Positions 27,458-37,348 are shown, counted from the first letter of the stretch. The stretch: 51,948 nt of DNA from Bacteroidota bacterium (GCA_020056225.1 JAGVIE010000019.1:1-51948); one strand, 5' to 3'. Notes: generated from the sequence alone by a model not told the origin. Made by a program: numbers and translations.

Positions 27458-30451
27458 TTGAAAAATTATTATTCGAAATATCTTTATAAAATATTCATTC
27501 TGTTAATCTTTATTGCTTCTACTGTTTTAGCGCAAGTCATCGATAAGAAGCAAATACAAGATTATCCGTTATTATTTAACCTGACGTGGGGAGGTGGAAG
27601 CGATTGGTGGCAGAATCAGTTTCATTGGAATCTCACTGTTTATTCCGATAGTATACCAGTAAAGAGAGCACAAAGCGCATACGGAAAGCGTGACAGCATA
27701 TACTGGTCGTTTACAACAGATTGGAATGCGGGAGAACCGTTGAATAGATTAATACCATTTCCGGATCAGTGGTATGTACGAACAGCGAGCGGTTCAAGGA
27801 TATCGTACTGGGGAACATATTTAGTAGACCCAACGAATTATTGTCCGAGGGTGAACGGGAGAAGATATAATGAAATGTTAGCAGATACGTTAGCAGTGTT
27901 TGCGAATCCAACTTTGTGGGACGGAATAAACAGTGACGGGACGTGGGCATATCCGCTTCAGAATTTAGCAGATATAGATTTAGATCGAAATGGGTTGGCA
28001 GATTATTCAGAGACGTCGCATGGAAGTACTCCTGCCGAGCGGCAGTCGTGGATATGCCGTACCTGGGCGGCAGGATATAATACATTGGCGAACCGATTGA
28101 GGTCGAAGCCGGGTTGGGCGAATAAACTTCTTACATACTGGACCGTGAAGGATTCAATGGGGATGCATGTATTCAATGGCGGCGGATGGGAAAATGCACC
28201 GCAAAACGCACCCGTAACATTCGATGTTCCATATCCAGATGCGAGTTTGAATGGATTTAATAATGCAAAGCAAATATTCGATGCATGGAATAGTACAACT
28301 CCAGCTCCATCACCGCGGATGAATTTTCTAGGTGCTTCTATGCAGCCGGATGGAGGTACTAAATCGTGGTATAGATATATGCGATGGACTCTTGGAATGG
28401 CTATTCTTACCGATGCATATTATTCCGTACAAGAAGCCGATGCGCAATCGGGTGTCTATGACCATGCCGCAGTATTTTATTACGATGAATATGTATCTCA
28501 TTTAGGAAAACCCACAAGCATACCTCAAACGTTGCCAAACGGCGTCTGGGTAAGATTTTTTACAAATGGGGCGATGATATTGAATACAAGAAGTTCTGCC
28601 CAAACGGTAACCGATGCCAATCTGCGCGCAGTCGCTGGTTATAGTGGACCATATTACCGCCTTTACGGTAATCAGGATACAACATGGAATAATGGAACAG
28701 TATTTACATCTGTAACGTTGACTACAACGACCTCGGTACGGTGGCAGCAGCCGATAGGTGATATGATACTTCTCAAAAAGACTCAAGATACTGTAGTATG
28801 TCCGATTGTCGTGGACAATTCATATACAGGAACAACACCCGGAAGTGCCACGGCAGTTTTGACAAATTTTGTTTGGGATAATCAAGCGAATAGCGGCACT
28901 GCACTTGATTTCAATCCAACATACAACGTCGGGTACCGTAGCAATACGGACCCACGGTGGTACCGTAGCCACAGAGCGAATGCAGGCGTAGGAGATGCGA
29001 CCGCGACATACACACCGGGAATCAATCGTGCGGGGTACTGGAGAGTCTATGAGTGGCACGGCTGGGCGGGAACAACAACTAATTCATATGCCGAAGCTAC
29101 TAATGTTCCATGCCGAATAAATTATAATGGTGGATTTAAAGACACTACAATTAATCAGCAAATTAATTCCGGTCGATGGAATCTCTTAGGAACGTTTCTG
29201 TACAGTCCGACCGGGAATAAGATGCTTACGATAACTAACAGAGCGAATGGTGTTGTGATAGCAGATGCTTTCAAATGGGAGTTTGTTGCATCCTCGACTT
29301 CACAAGGGAACACACCAGCATATCCCAAATCCCCGATACCGCAAAATCCGCCGAACGGAGCGCTTAACCAGCCAACTACTATCAGATTAAATTGGACTTC
29401 AGTAGTGAACGCGCAAAGTTATCGTTTGAGGGTATCCACAGATTCATTATTTGATGTCAGATATATTATAGTCGATGATTCCACTCTCACCGATACTTCG
29501 CTGCAAATTACTAATCTCAATCTTAACAAGAAATATTATTGGTGTGTAAGAGTAAAATCGGCTGAAGGTGTTAGTTCTTTTAGCGCAATCCAGAACTTTA
29601 CGACTTATGTGAGCAGCAGCGGATTGATTGAAGCCAGCAAAGGATGGAATATGATTTCTGTTCCTTTTCACGTACAGGATCCGAGAAGAATAACTCTATT
29701 TCCTACATCGACATTGAATTCGGGAATGTTTATGTATGATGGAACTATGATCGAGAGCGACACGCTGAAACATGGTATGGGTTATTGGCTGAAATTCGAT
29801 TATCCTCAAATAATCGGCGTCAGCGGAATACCGGTTACATCTGATACTATTAATTTAAAAGATGGCTGGAATCTTATCGGTTCGATTTCAACGCCGGTTT
29901 TTTTTACAAATTTCCGGACTGATCAGCCGGACTTGGAACTTTCTCTGCCTTATAAACTTCAAGGTTCATACGTGATAGACTCGGTTATCCAACCGGGAGT
30001 AGGATACTGGATTAAAGCGAATAAAGATGGGACTTTATTTTTATCATCTTCGAGTTTAGCTGCAAAATCGTATCCTATTAAATTTATTCACATAGCCGAT
30101 AAACCACCCGCCACTCCGGAAGAAAGCCAGGAAGTTTCCGATCTCGATAATATCAAGTATTCATTGTTGGCGAAAAATTATCCCAATCCTTTCAATTCTT
30201 CCACCACTATTAGTTTTGTTTTACCGGCTTTCTCGAATGTAACTTTGAAGATATATAACGTACTTGGGCAAGAGGTTGCAGTGTTAATTGACAATCAATC
30301 GCTCGATGCCGGTAATCATCAGGTAGATTTCTCTCCAGCAAGCGCCTCAAAAAATTATGAGCACGGCTCCGGTATTTACTTTTACCGGATCATCGCCCAA
30401 TCGCAACAACAAACTCTTATCTCAATCGATAAGATGTTGCTGCTTAAATAG
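27458..30451 (+). CDS. Secreted putative glycoside hydrolase with golvesin-like domain and T9SS sorting domain (paralogue 2)
   Basis: The 997-aa protein has a TTG start and signal LYKIFILLIFIASTVLAQ. The first two thirds match paralogue 1 closely: WDGINSDGTWAYP, the DIDLDRNGLAD calcium-like loop, VRFFTNGAMILN, and a golvesin-like domain with GYWRVYEWHGWAG and GVVIADAFKWEF. After the golvesin-like domain it carries one fibronectin-like unit. A different domain follows, with two copies of a KGWNMISVPF / DGWNLIGSI motif (about 728-865). It ends in a T9SS type A sorting domain (NYPNPFNSST to KMLLLK). The catalytic regions are probably functionally the same, while the C-terminal accessory domains have been exchanged. 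It lies directly before the polysaccharide operon. Confidence 0.8.
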   Translation: MKNYYSKYLYKIFILLIFIASTVLAQVIDKKQIQDYPLLFNLTWGGGSDWWQNQFHWNLTVYSDSIPVKRAQSAYGKRDSIYWSFTTDWNAGEPLNRLIPFPDQWYVRTASGSRISYWGTYLVDPTNYCPRVNGRRYNEMLADTLAVFANPTLWDGINSDGTWAYPLQNLADIDLDRNGLADYSETSHGSTPAERQSWICRTWAAGYNTLANRLRSKPGWANKLLTYWTVKDSMGMHVFNGGGWENAPQNAPVTFDVPYPDASLNGFNNAKQIFDAWNSTTPAPSPRMNFLGASMQPDGGTKSWYRYMRWTLGMAILTDAYYSVQEADAQSGVYDHAAVFYYDEYVSHLGKPTSIPQTLPNGVWVRFFTNGAMILNTRSSAQTVTDANLRAVAGYSGPYYRLYGNQDTTWNNGTVFTSVTLTTTTSVRWQQPIGDMILLKKTQDTVVCPIVVDNSYTGTTPGSATAVLTNFVWDNQANSGTALDFNPTYNVGYRSNTDPRWYRSHRANAGVGDATATYTPGINRAGYWRVYEWHGWAGTTTNSYAEATNVPCRINYNGGFKDTTINQQINSGRWNLLGTFLYSPTGNKMLTITNRANGVVIADAFKWEFVASSTSQGNTPAYPKSPIPQNPPNGALNQPTTIRLNWTSVVNAQSYRLRVSTDSLFDVRYIIVDDSTLTDTSLQITNLNLNKKYYWCVRVKSAEGVSSFSAIQNFTTYVSSSGLIEASKGWNMISVPFHVQDPRRITLFPTSTLNSGMFMYDGTMIESDTLKHGMGYWLKFDYPQIIGVSGIPVTSDTINLKDGWNLIGSISTPVFFTNFRTDQPDLELSLPYKLQGSYVIDSVIQPGVGYWIKANKDGTLFLSSSSLAAKSYPIKFIHIADKPPATPEESQEVSDLDNIKYSLLAKNYPNPFNSSTTISFVLPAFSNVTLKIYNVLGQEVAVLIDNQSLDAGNHQVDFSPASASKNYEHGSGIYFYRIIAQSQQQTLISIDKMLLLK

Positions 30452-30774
30452 CGTTAATACCCAACGGTAACATAAATTTTTTTCTAACCGGGAGATATCT
30501 CCCAACACTTCCTTTCTCAATCCACCTTAAAACAGTGTAATATCGTGGTAGAGATTGAATGTTTTGTCTGAAGAACCATAGTTATGATTTGTAGTTCTGA
30601 GACGGATGGCAATCAAACGCCGATATATAGGGAATGTTGAACAGCGCAACCAAAAATCCCTGAAATTGATTATTAATGTAGAAATACTTATTATTCGTAG
30701 GAAAGTTTTGCGATCGAGACAATATAACGATTGAATTAGCGATTAGTGATGTTTCATTTAGTATTTATAGCAGA
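30452..30774 (+). promoter_or_regulatory. Intergenic region before the polysaccharide operon; 14-bp palindrome and weak promoter
   Basis: GGGAGATATCTCCC (30490-30503) is a perfect 14-base palindrome with no T-run, so it is more like a protein site than a terminator. TTGATT (30666-30671), 17 bases, then TATTAT (30689-30694) resembles a sigma70-type promoter about 80 bases before the start at 30775. Neither is proven. Confidence 0.3.
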
Positions 30775-33057
30775 ATGAATGTGAATAAAGATAACAAGAC
30801 GAATCACAGCAGCATCTCGACCCAAGAACCGACATTTCAAGAATATCTGACTATTTTTATCCGTGGGAAATGGATAATCATTATAACATTCATAGTTTCC
30901 CTCGCGGGGGTTATTCTCTACACTAAACTCACCGATCCTTTATTCAAAGCAAGCTCTACAATAATAATAAACACAAGATTTGCCGAGTCTCCCCTTTTTC
31001 TTAATGTTGTGATGGGGACCGAGAGAAATCTGGTTATGAACGAACTGGAGATTCTAAAATCCAGGCCCCTCGCTGAACTTGTTGCGCAAAAATTACTGGT
31101 TCAAAAAATAATCGATTCCACCAGTAGAAAAAACATACAGGTAATTCTTCCACCCAAGGAGCAACAAGGTAAGCAAAAATATGCTTCGCTGGAACATGTT
31201 ATTCAGCGATTGATGCTTTCCGTAGACCTTGAAGCATTACCGGGAACCGATGTTATACAGATAACTGCAAGCAGCAAAGACCCAGAAGAGGCGGCATTGA
31301 TTGCAAATTATTACGGGCAATCGGCATATGAGATGAACCTCTACACGAGCCGGGCAAAGTCCAGAATGTTCCGGGAATTTCTTGAAAAAGAATTGATGAC
31401 GAGAAAGCAAGCATTGACTGATGCGGAAGATTCATTGAGTAAATTCATGCAGAGTCACGGGATTATCTCCCTCGATCAGGAAACCAGCAGTTTGGTCAGT
31501 CAAGCATCAAATCTTGAAGCTCAACGTAGCGAGACCGACATCAGTCTGCAGTCAATGACAAAAACATTGGAATCTTACATTGAACAATTCTCTCAGCAGG
31601 AGACCAACGTTGCAAAAGTCATAGGCGAAGCCAACGATCCGTACATTTCCAGGCTTCAGGAACAGCTGGCTGCTCTTGAAGTCCAGCGTGATGTGACGAT
31701 AGCTCAAAACCCTGCTTCAATTGGGAAAGATGTGTATAATCAAAAACTTAAAGAGATCGATAGCCAGATTGCCAATCTTCGGTCGAAGCTAAAGGAGCGA
31801 ACCAATGAGTTTTTGCAATCCCTTCTTCCTGGCGGACAGTCTGGTTCAGATCAAAGAGATCCGGCGGGATATTTAAAGCAGATCAAACAGAAAATTTTAG
31901 AGACACAAATTGATATTCAAACATTGAAGGCAAAAAGAAAAGCGCTCGATGATGCTCTTCAGCAATTTGAAGGTAGGTTTGCAAACCTACCGCTTAGGGC
32001 TGTCGATTATACAAGGCTACAGCGTTCCAAGCTAACTAATGAACAATTGTACAACACCGTACAGGAAAGATTTAACGAAGCAACTATTAACGAACAGTCT
32101 CAGTTCGGCTATATTGAGTTTATCGATAGAGCTAAAATCCCCGATTCACCCGCAAAACCCAAATTATTATTGAACATCCTTCTCGGTATAGTTTTTGGCA
32201 TAGGACTTGGAGTCGTTATAGTTCTGATAAAAGAGAAGATCGAACTGCGGATCCGGAACGCAGGTGACCTGAAAAGAGACGGATTTTCAGTGCTGGGCAC
32301 GATTATGAGTATGGATGAGGAACTCAAACTGCTCAAGAAAAAGTCTCTTGATGAACAAGAGAAACCATCGTTCGATCCCCGGCTGATTACTATTACGAGT
32401 CCATTCTCGGCAAGTGCTGAATCATATCGTCACCTCAGAACAAATCTTATGTACAAAAGAGATGAAAGTGTACTGAAATCGATTCTAATCACCAGCTCAA
32501 AACCACAAGAGGGCAAAACCACTGTATGTGCAAATTTATCGGTTGCATTCGCACAGATGCAAAAAAATACAGTCGTAATCGACGCGGATCTGCGCAGACC
32601 GAATTTACATAATTTTTTCACCATGTCTAAAGAACCGGGGTTATCTGATTATCTTTCAGGGGAAATGGAGATTGAACAAATAATAAACAAAACTAAAGTC
32701 GAAAATCTCGATTTTATCGGCAGTGGAAACATATTTGATAATCCTTCCGAACTTTTAGCTTCCGGCCGGATGCTTGGATTTTTAGACAGGATGAAAAAAC
32801 AATACGACATTGTCATTTTAGATTCTTCCCCTGTCCTGGCAGACACCGATCCTTTAATCATTTCAACTCTCGTCGATACTGTGGTAGTAATTACGATGGC
32901 TGAGTTTACAAGACTTGGAGAATTAAGACAATCGATGGAACTACTTGGCGGAGTACGCGGTAAAGTTCCGGGGCTTATCGTGAACAATTTCAATTTCCAC
33001 TGGTCACATGGTATCGCTTATGGATACTCCGGATATGGTTATTATAGTTCTAAATAA
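30775..33057 (+). CDS. Polysaccharide co-polymerase / tyrosine autokinase (Wzz-BY-kinase fusion)
   Basis: The 760-aa protein controls chain length and export of a surface polysaccharide. A Wzz-type N-terminal region has a membrane segment (about 31-50), a long coiled-coil-rich periplasmic part (180-440) and a second membrane segment (about 461-483). A C-terminal BY-kinase follows. It has Walker A SSKPQEGKTT (Lys581), Walker A' VVIDADLRRP (600-609) and Walker B YDIVILDSSP (677-686). The last 12 residues hold five tyrosines (YGYSGYGYYSSK), the expected autophosphorylation cluster. It is the first gene of the polysaccharide operon and is followed 35 bases later by the SLBB gene. Confidence 0.92.
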   Translation: MNVNKDNKTNHSSISTQEPTFQEYLTIFIRGKWIIIITFIVSLAGVILYTKLTDPLFKASSTIIINTRFAESPLFLNVVMGTERNLVMNELEILKSRPLAELVAQKLLVQKIIDSTSRKNIQVILPPKEQQGKQKYASLEHVIQRLMLSVDLEALPGTDVIQITASSKDPEEAALIANYYGQSAYEMNLYTSRAKSRMFREFLEKELMTRKQALTDAEDSLSKFMQSHGIISLDQETSSLVSQASNLEAQRSETDISLQSMTKTLESYIEQFSQQETNVAKVIGEANDPYISRLQEQLAALEVQRDVTIAQNPASIGKDVYNQKLKEIDSQIANLRSKLKERTNEFLQSLLPGGQSGSDQRDPAGYLKQIKQKILETQIDIQTLKAKRKALDDALQQFEGRFANLPLRAVDYTRLQRSKLTNEQLYNTVQERFNEATINEQSQFGYIEFIDRAKIPDSPAKPKLLLNILLGIVFGIGLGVVIVLIKEKIELRIRNAGDLKRDGFSVLGTIMSMDEELKLLKKKSLDEQEKPSFDPRLITITSPFSASAESYRHLRTNLMYKRDESVLKSILITSSKPQEGKTTVCANLSVAFAQMQKNTVVIDADLRRPNLHNFFTMSKEPGLSDYLSGEMEIEQIINKTKVENLDFIGSGNIFDNPSELLASGRMLGFLDRMKKQYDIVILDSSPVLADTDPLIISTLVDTVVVITMAEFTRLGELRQSMELLGGVRGKVPGLIVNNFNFHWSHGIAYGYSGYGYYSSK

Positions 33058-33092
33058 ATTTTTGACTAATAAGTCGATAAGGATGAACTGAT

Positions 33093-33641
33093 ATGAAAAA
33101 CGGTTTCTTTCTCTTAAAGATAATTTGCTTGTCATGTATCTATATGTTGATCAACGGAAATATAAAAGCCCAGGTTCAAGAAGGCGTTTTGGGATCTACA
33201 ATACCGTCGGCGGCATCTGTAGCATCATATTATTTTATTTCCAAACCCGGTGAGCTGACTATGCAGGTTAATATTTGGGGATATGTTCGTAATCCGGGAA
33301 GATATGAAATTCCAAGTTCTACCGACCTGATTCAACTAGTCTCGTATGCGGGCGGACCAATTCCGGATGGCGACATGAGTGATGTAAAGGTAACCCGCCT
33401 ATTGAAAAATGATTCGACATATACGCATCAAGAGTTTAATGTTGACCTTGCGGATCTGACTAATATCAAGTCAACTGATTTGAATCTATATCCAGGAGAT
33501 ACGATTTTTATCGACCGAACAAGCTGGTCATCTTTCAGAGATATTCTTACCGTCATGATACCAGTTGCTACTGTAGCCATGACTGCGTGGCTGGTAATCA
33601 TTACGAACCAAAATAGCAACCTGCGACAATCTACACCATGA
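33093..33641 (+). CDS. Minimal SLBB-domain polysaccharide export protein
   Basis: The 182-aa protein has a signal (LLKIICLSCIYMLINGNIKAQ). One SLBB domain follows (about 58-150; VNIWGYVRNPGRYEIPSSTDLIQLVSYAGGP), and then a single hydrophobic segment near the C-terminus (DILTVMIPVATVAMTAWLVII). The Poly_export (PES) domain of Wza-type proteins is absent, and the size is about half of Wza. It may supply a periplasmic ring attached to the membrane, with a Wza-like pore encoded elsewhere. It overlaps the next gene by 4 bases (ATGA), so the two are translationally coupled. AAGGA lies 9 bases before the start. Confidence 0.8.
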   Translation: MKNGFFLLKIICLSCIYMLINGNIKAQVQEGVLGSTIPSAASVASYYFISKPGELTMQVNIWGYVRNPGRYEIPSSTDLIQLVSYAGGPIPDGDMSDVKVTRLLKNDSTYTHQEFNVDLADLTNIKSTDLNLYPGDTIFIDRTSWSSFRDILTVMIPVATVAMTAWLVIITNQNSNLRQSTP

Positions 33642-35002
33642 TTAGCGGTTATTCACAGCAATTATTTTTTGTTTTTGCTCTGATTAGCGCGGTAATACTT
33701 ACCTACAAAGGCACAAAAAAACACCGGATAATTACTTTTTTGTTAACATTCTGGCTGTTAGGCGCCTCGATCATTCATCTTGAAGCATACAATTTGCCGT
33801 TGAAATTTTTAGGCGGTGAAATGCAGTATAAGCGGCTGGTGTTTCTTATATTATTGTTTTATCTAACAATGTTTATATTTTTGAAACCCAGATTGCCGGA
33901 AAGAATTCCCCGCCTTCCATTCGAGAAATATATATTTGCGTTCTTCGGATGGTTTATGGTTGTAATTGGCTATCATTTTTTCACCGGTACACTCGGGACA
34001 AGAGACTTTGTCGAGGTTGCCGAAGGTGTTATGCTGGTACTGGTTTTATTTTTGGTTCTGAAGCATATAGTTACTATCGAAATATTACAAGTTTTAGGGC
34101 GAGCTATCATTTTGGTTGCGGTGCTGTCTTCGTTAGTAGCGATTGTACAATTTTTTGGAAATCCCTGGTTCCTTCGTATCGGTAGCGACCTGACTGCGTT
34201 CGGAGGAAAATTACGAAGCAATGGATTGTTCTATGCAGAATATGTGCACAGTTATGCTTGCGTGATGGCGCTGATGGTAACTCTTCTTGGAGTCAAAGAG
34301 GGGAAAATACGAAATGGATTAGTGGCGCTGCTGCTGGTCGGGATTGTTTTATCATTCCATAGAATGAGTTGGATTGTTACAATTGTTATATTCGTCTTAT
34401 ATATCCTTCTTTTTAATAGAACTGGTTTTAAGAAATTTATTGTCTGGGTTCCGCTTGCGGCTTCCATCATATTGTTTTTATCTCTTGAAATATTCCAGGT
34501 TGTAGATAGGGTTCAAGAATCGTCCTTCTATAAAGCGAGATTAAGTCAGAATAGTTTAGATAGCCGGGAGAAACTTAGCGAGATGGCATTAAGGCATCTT
34601 GATGAGATTTTCTTTTTGGGGGCAGGTAGCTCCAAAAGTGGAGTGTATTATTATGCAATGATGAATGCTGTGAATGACAGAGATTGGGCTATGGGTTTAA
34701 GGGGTGGATTCCATAACATTTATGTCTATAGCCTATTTTTTTATGGAGTGCCGTTTGCTGTTATTTTTATTCTAATGTTGATAGTAGTTATAAGATATTT
34801 TCTAAAATCATTTTTTGCCGGAGAAGCTTTTTCCTTTTTTCCGTTTCTCTTTCTTGTTATGTTTATAATAATGAATATAACAAATTGCTTTCCTGTTGAA
34901 TATGATTTTGGATTTTACTTAGGTCTATTTCTCGGATGCGGCGCTGCAGTTATTTCAAAAAATATTCCAGCAGACAATCTTCTTATCTTCAAGAGTGCAT
35001 GA
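33638..35002 (+). CDS. O-antigen polymerase/ligase-like membrane protein (Wzy-like)
   Basis: The 454-aa integral membrane protein has about 11 hydrophobic segments. The large loop between later segments includes SSFYKARLSQNSLDSREKLSEMALRH and FFLGAGSSKSGVYYY, with the arginine-rich RxxxW/R-type loop seen in O-antigen ligase/polymerase families. It probably joins repeat units made on the lipid carrier. It starts by an ATGA overlap with the SLBB gene and ends by an ATGA overlap with the flippase gene. The family cannot be separated into ligase or polymerase by sequence alone. Confidence 0.8.
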   Translation: MISGYSQQLFFVFALISAVILTYKGTKKHRIITFLLTFWLLGASIIHLEAYNLPLKFLGGEMQYKRLVFLILLFYLTMFIFLKPRLPERIPRLPFEKYIFAFFGWFMVVIGYHFFTGTLGTRDFVEVAEGVMLVLVLFLVLKHIVTIEILQVLGRAIILVAVLSSLVAIVQFFGNPWFLRIGSDLTAFGGKLRSNGLFYAEYVHSYACVMALMVTLLGVKEGKIRNGLVALLLVGIVLSFHRMSWIVTIVIFVLYILLFNRTGFKKFIVWVPLAASIILFLSLEIFQVVDRVQESSFYKARLSQNSLDSREKLSEMALRHLDEIFFLGAGSSKSGVYYYAMMNAVNDRDWAMGLRGGFHNIYVYSLFFYGVPFAVIFILMLIVVIRYFLKSFFAGEAFSFFPFLFLVMFIIMNITNCFPVEYDFGFYLGLFLGCGAAVISKNIPADNLLIFKSA

Positions 35003-36219
35003 GTAAAGTTAATTTTAAATATGGACAAGCCGGGTCACTTTATATAGCGGTACTATTGAGCATCGTTATCGGGATAGGATCGAGTATAATAACAACACGA
35101 ATTCTTGGTCCGCAAGATTATGGCGATTTGAAATTTATTCAAAATTTTTTCCAACTCTTGGCTACGATAGCTCCTTTCGGAATCCTCCCAACAGGCGCAT
35201 TATTATTGGCACGCATGAGAGAAAACGATCTTCGTAAATCCGAATTGATTGGGGCAATCCTACTCATCACGGCGTTTTTATCTCTGGTGTTCATGACGAT
35301 TTCCGTCGGGTTTTCATTTTTTGAAAATCGATTGTTAGGTAATCTTCTCGGACAAACAATTTTATTATTTTCGCCTTTGGTTGCAATCTTGATTTTCCAG
35401 CCTTGTCTTGAATATATACTGCAGGGAGACAATCAAATTTACAAATTGTCTTTTTCCCGGATAATGCCTGGGTTACTGTATGTTATTCTTATGTTATTGA
35501 TGCAGTATTTTTTTCATATTACGCTCGGGATGTCTCTTTTAATTCAACTGGTTACATCCGGCATTATTACTATCGTAATTATCCAACAGCTTCACCCGAC
35601 TCTAACTCATTTTAAAGAAAATAAAAATACTATCATTGAGGCAAATAAGCATTACGGTTGGCATATATATCTTGGGAGTTTAAGTAGTGTTGCTACCTCG
35701 TATTTGTCTACCTTTATGATAAGTTATTATATTGACAATACTCAGGTTGGTTTTTTTGCTCTTGCAACAACGATATCGATGCCGTTAGCGCAGATTGCGA
35801 ATGTTGTCGGCACAACATATTTTAAAGATTTTACTAAGGAAAAATTCCTCCCTCGTAAAATTACTCTAGTCGCCGTAGGCTTCACTTTGGTGGCTTTTGG
35901 TTTATTCGTTATATTTATTAAGTATCTTGTTGTTATATTGTATACCCAAAAATTTATAGAAGTCGTCTCGCTCTCTTATATCATTGCACTAGGTTATTCG
36001 TTTTTAGGAATCGGCGATTTCCTCAACCGATTTCTTCAGGCGCACGGTAAGGGTAAGGAATTGCGGAACGGAGCCTTCTTGGTTGGTTTTGTAAATATTT
36101 TCGGGTATTTTTTACTCATAAAATTTTTCGGAGTTACCGGTGCTGCAATAACTCAGTGTTTATCGGGTTTTATATATCTCTGTGTGATGTTTTATTACTA
36201 CAGAAATTTCAAAAGGTAG
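34999..36219 (+). CDS. Polysaccharide flippase (Wzx/MATE-like)
   Basis: The start is placed at 34999 because ATGA overlaps the upstream stop. The in-frame start at 34936 would lie inside the polymerase gene. The 406-aa product has the MOP-superfamily pattern: the first helices carry GSLYIAVLLSIVIGIGSSIITTRILGP followed by DYGDLKFIQNF, and 10-12 hydrophobic segments follow. It probably flips undecaprenyl-linked repeat units to the periplasm. It is followed by 124 non-coding bases with a hairpin and then the CapE-like gene. Confidence 0.85.
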   Translation: MSKVNFKYGQAGSLYIAVLLSIVIGIGSSIITTRILGPQDYGDLKFIQNFFQLLATIAPFGILPTGALLLARMRENDLRKSELIGAILLITAFLSLVFMTISVGFSFFENRLLGNLLGQTILLFSPLVAILIFQPCLEYILQGDNQIYKLSFSRIMPGLLYVILMLLMQYFFHITLGMSLLIQLVTSGIITIVIIQQLHPTLTHFKENKNTIIEANKHYGWHIYLGSLSSVATSYLSTFMISYYIDNTQVGFFALATTISMPLAQIANVVGTTYFKDFTKEKFLPRKITLVAVGFTLVAFGLFVIFIKYLVVILYTQKFIEVVSLSYIIALGYSFLGIGDFLNRFLQAHGKGKELRNGAFLVGFVNIFGYFLLIKFFGVTGAAITQCLSGFIYLCVMFYYYRNFKR

Positions 36220-36259
36220 GGTTTGTCATCTATCCAATCATTACATAGAATATGGAATG

Positions 36260-36279
36260 AAGCAATACTATGATTGCTT
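36260..36279 (+). terminator. Small hairpin between flippase and CapE-like genes
   Basis: AAGCAAT (36260-36266) pairs perfectly with ATTGCTT (36273-36279) around a 6-base loop, followed by the T-rich GATATTATTTTA. As the largest gap between neighbouring genes in the operon, it could partly attenuate transcription. Weak. Confidence 0.3.
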
Positions 36280-36343
36280 GATATTATTTTAGATTTACTT
36301 ACATTAACGAAACAAATACTTCTTTTACAATTTGGAGCACAAT

Positions 36344-37348
36344 ATGCTAAATGGAAAAACACTTATGATAACCGGTGGTACGGGTTCATTTGGAACAACG
36401 TTTGTTGATAGAGTGTTGCGCGATTATTCCCCTTCTTCCATAATAATTTTTAGTAGAGATGAGAAGAAACAATTCGATATGAGAAATAGATTACACACGC
36501 CTATATTAAAATTCGTTATTGGCGACGTGAGAGAGAGAGACAGAGTATTCCAGGCGATGAAGGGGGTCGATTATGTATTTCATGCAGCCGCTCTAAAGCA
36601 GGTTCCTACCTGTGAATTTTTTCCTTATGAAGCTGTGATGACTAATGTAATAGGAACGCAAAATGTGCTTGATGCTTCTGAGGAAAATGAAGTAGATAAA
36701 GTTATAGTTCTAAGTACCGATAAAGCCGTATATCCGATTAATGCCATGGGTTTATCAAAGGCAATTCTGGAAAAATTAATGCTAGCGAAAGCAAGAACAT
36801 TCTCAAGCAAAACAGTATTTTGCGGTGTTCGCTATGGAAATGTGATGTATTCTCGCGGATCGGTTATTCCGCTCTTTATTGAACAAATACAAAATAAGAT
36901 GCCCGTCACAATTACAAATCCGGCAATGACTAGATTCTTATTACCGCTGCCAATCGCAATTGAACTTGTAATCTATGCTCTTCAAAAAGGAGAGAACGGT
37001 GATATTCTAGTCCGGAAATCTCCCGCAGCTACTATTGAAATGATTGCTGATGTAATATTGGATATTTTTCAATCAAAGTACGGGAAGAAAATAATCGGGA
37101 CAAGAGAAGGCGAAAAACTTCATGAGACGTTAGTAACTCAAGAGGATTTACTTAAAGCGCAAAGTTATGACGATTTTTACCGGATTAAAAATTTAGAACG
37201 TCTTGACTACGATAAATATTTTGTTGAAGGAACGATTGATAAATTTCCTAAAGAAGGGTATACTTCAGAAAATACTAAGAGACTCGATTTTAGCGGGACA
37301 AAAGAACTCATTCTATCATTACGCGAGGTTCAGGATTTATTGAAATGA
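36344..37348 (+). CDS. capE: UDP-GlcNAc inverting 4,6-dehydratase (CapE/FnlA/WbjB-like)
   Basis: The ATG at 36344 is chosen because GGAG lies 6 bases upstream. The earlier TTG at 36332 overlaps that site. The product is 334 aa. The NAD-binding motif is GGTGSFG (11-17). STDKAVYPINAMGLSK (124-139) supplies Ser124, Met135 and Lys139, an SMK triad in which Met replaces the usual Tyr. That replacement is typical of the inverting dehydratases that make UDP-2-acetamido-2,6-dideoxy-4-keto-hexoses. In this family the enzyme also epimerises C5 (and C3) on the way to L-FucNAc. It overlaps the CapF-like gene by ATGA. Confidence 0.9.
   Translation: MLNGKTLMITGGTGSFGTTFVDRVLRDYSPSSIIIFSRDEKKQFDMRNRLHTPILKFVIGDVRERDRVFQAMKGVDYVFHAAALKQVPTCEFFPYEAVMTNVIGTQNVLDASEENEVDKVIVLSTDKAVYPINAMGLSKAILEKLMLAKARTFSSKTVFCGVRYGNVMYSRGSVIPLFIEQIQNKMPVTITNPAMTRFLLPLPIAIELVIYALQKGENGDILVRKSPAATIEMIADVILDIFQSKYGKKIIGTREGEKLHETLVTQEDLLKAQSYDDFYRIKNLERLDYDKYFVEGTIDKFPKEGYTSENTKRLDFSGTKELILSLREVQDLLK

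Noticed and set aside
34936-34998. Earlier start of the flippase frame inside the polymerase gene
   Set aside because: The ATGA overlap at 34999 matches the coupling style of the whole operon and the family N-terminus.
36260-36279. Strong terminator splitting the polysaccharide operon
   Set aside because: Short AT-rich 7-base stem with an interrupted T-run; kept only as a weak candidate.
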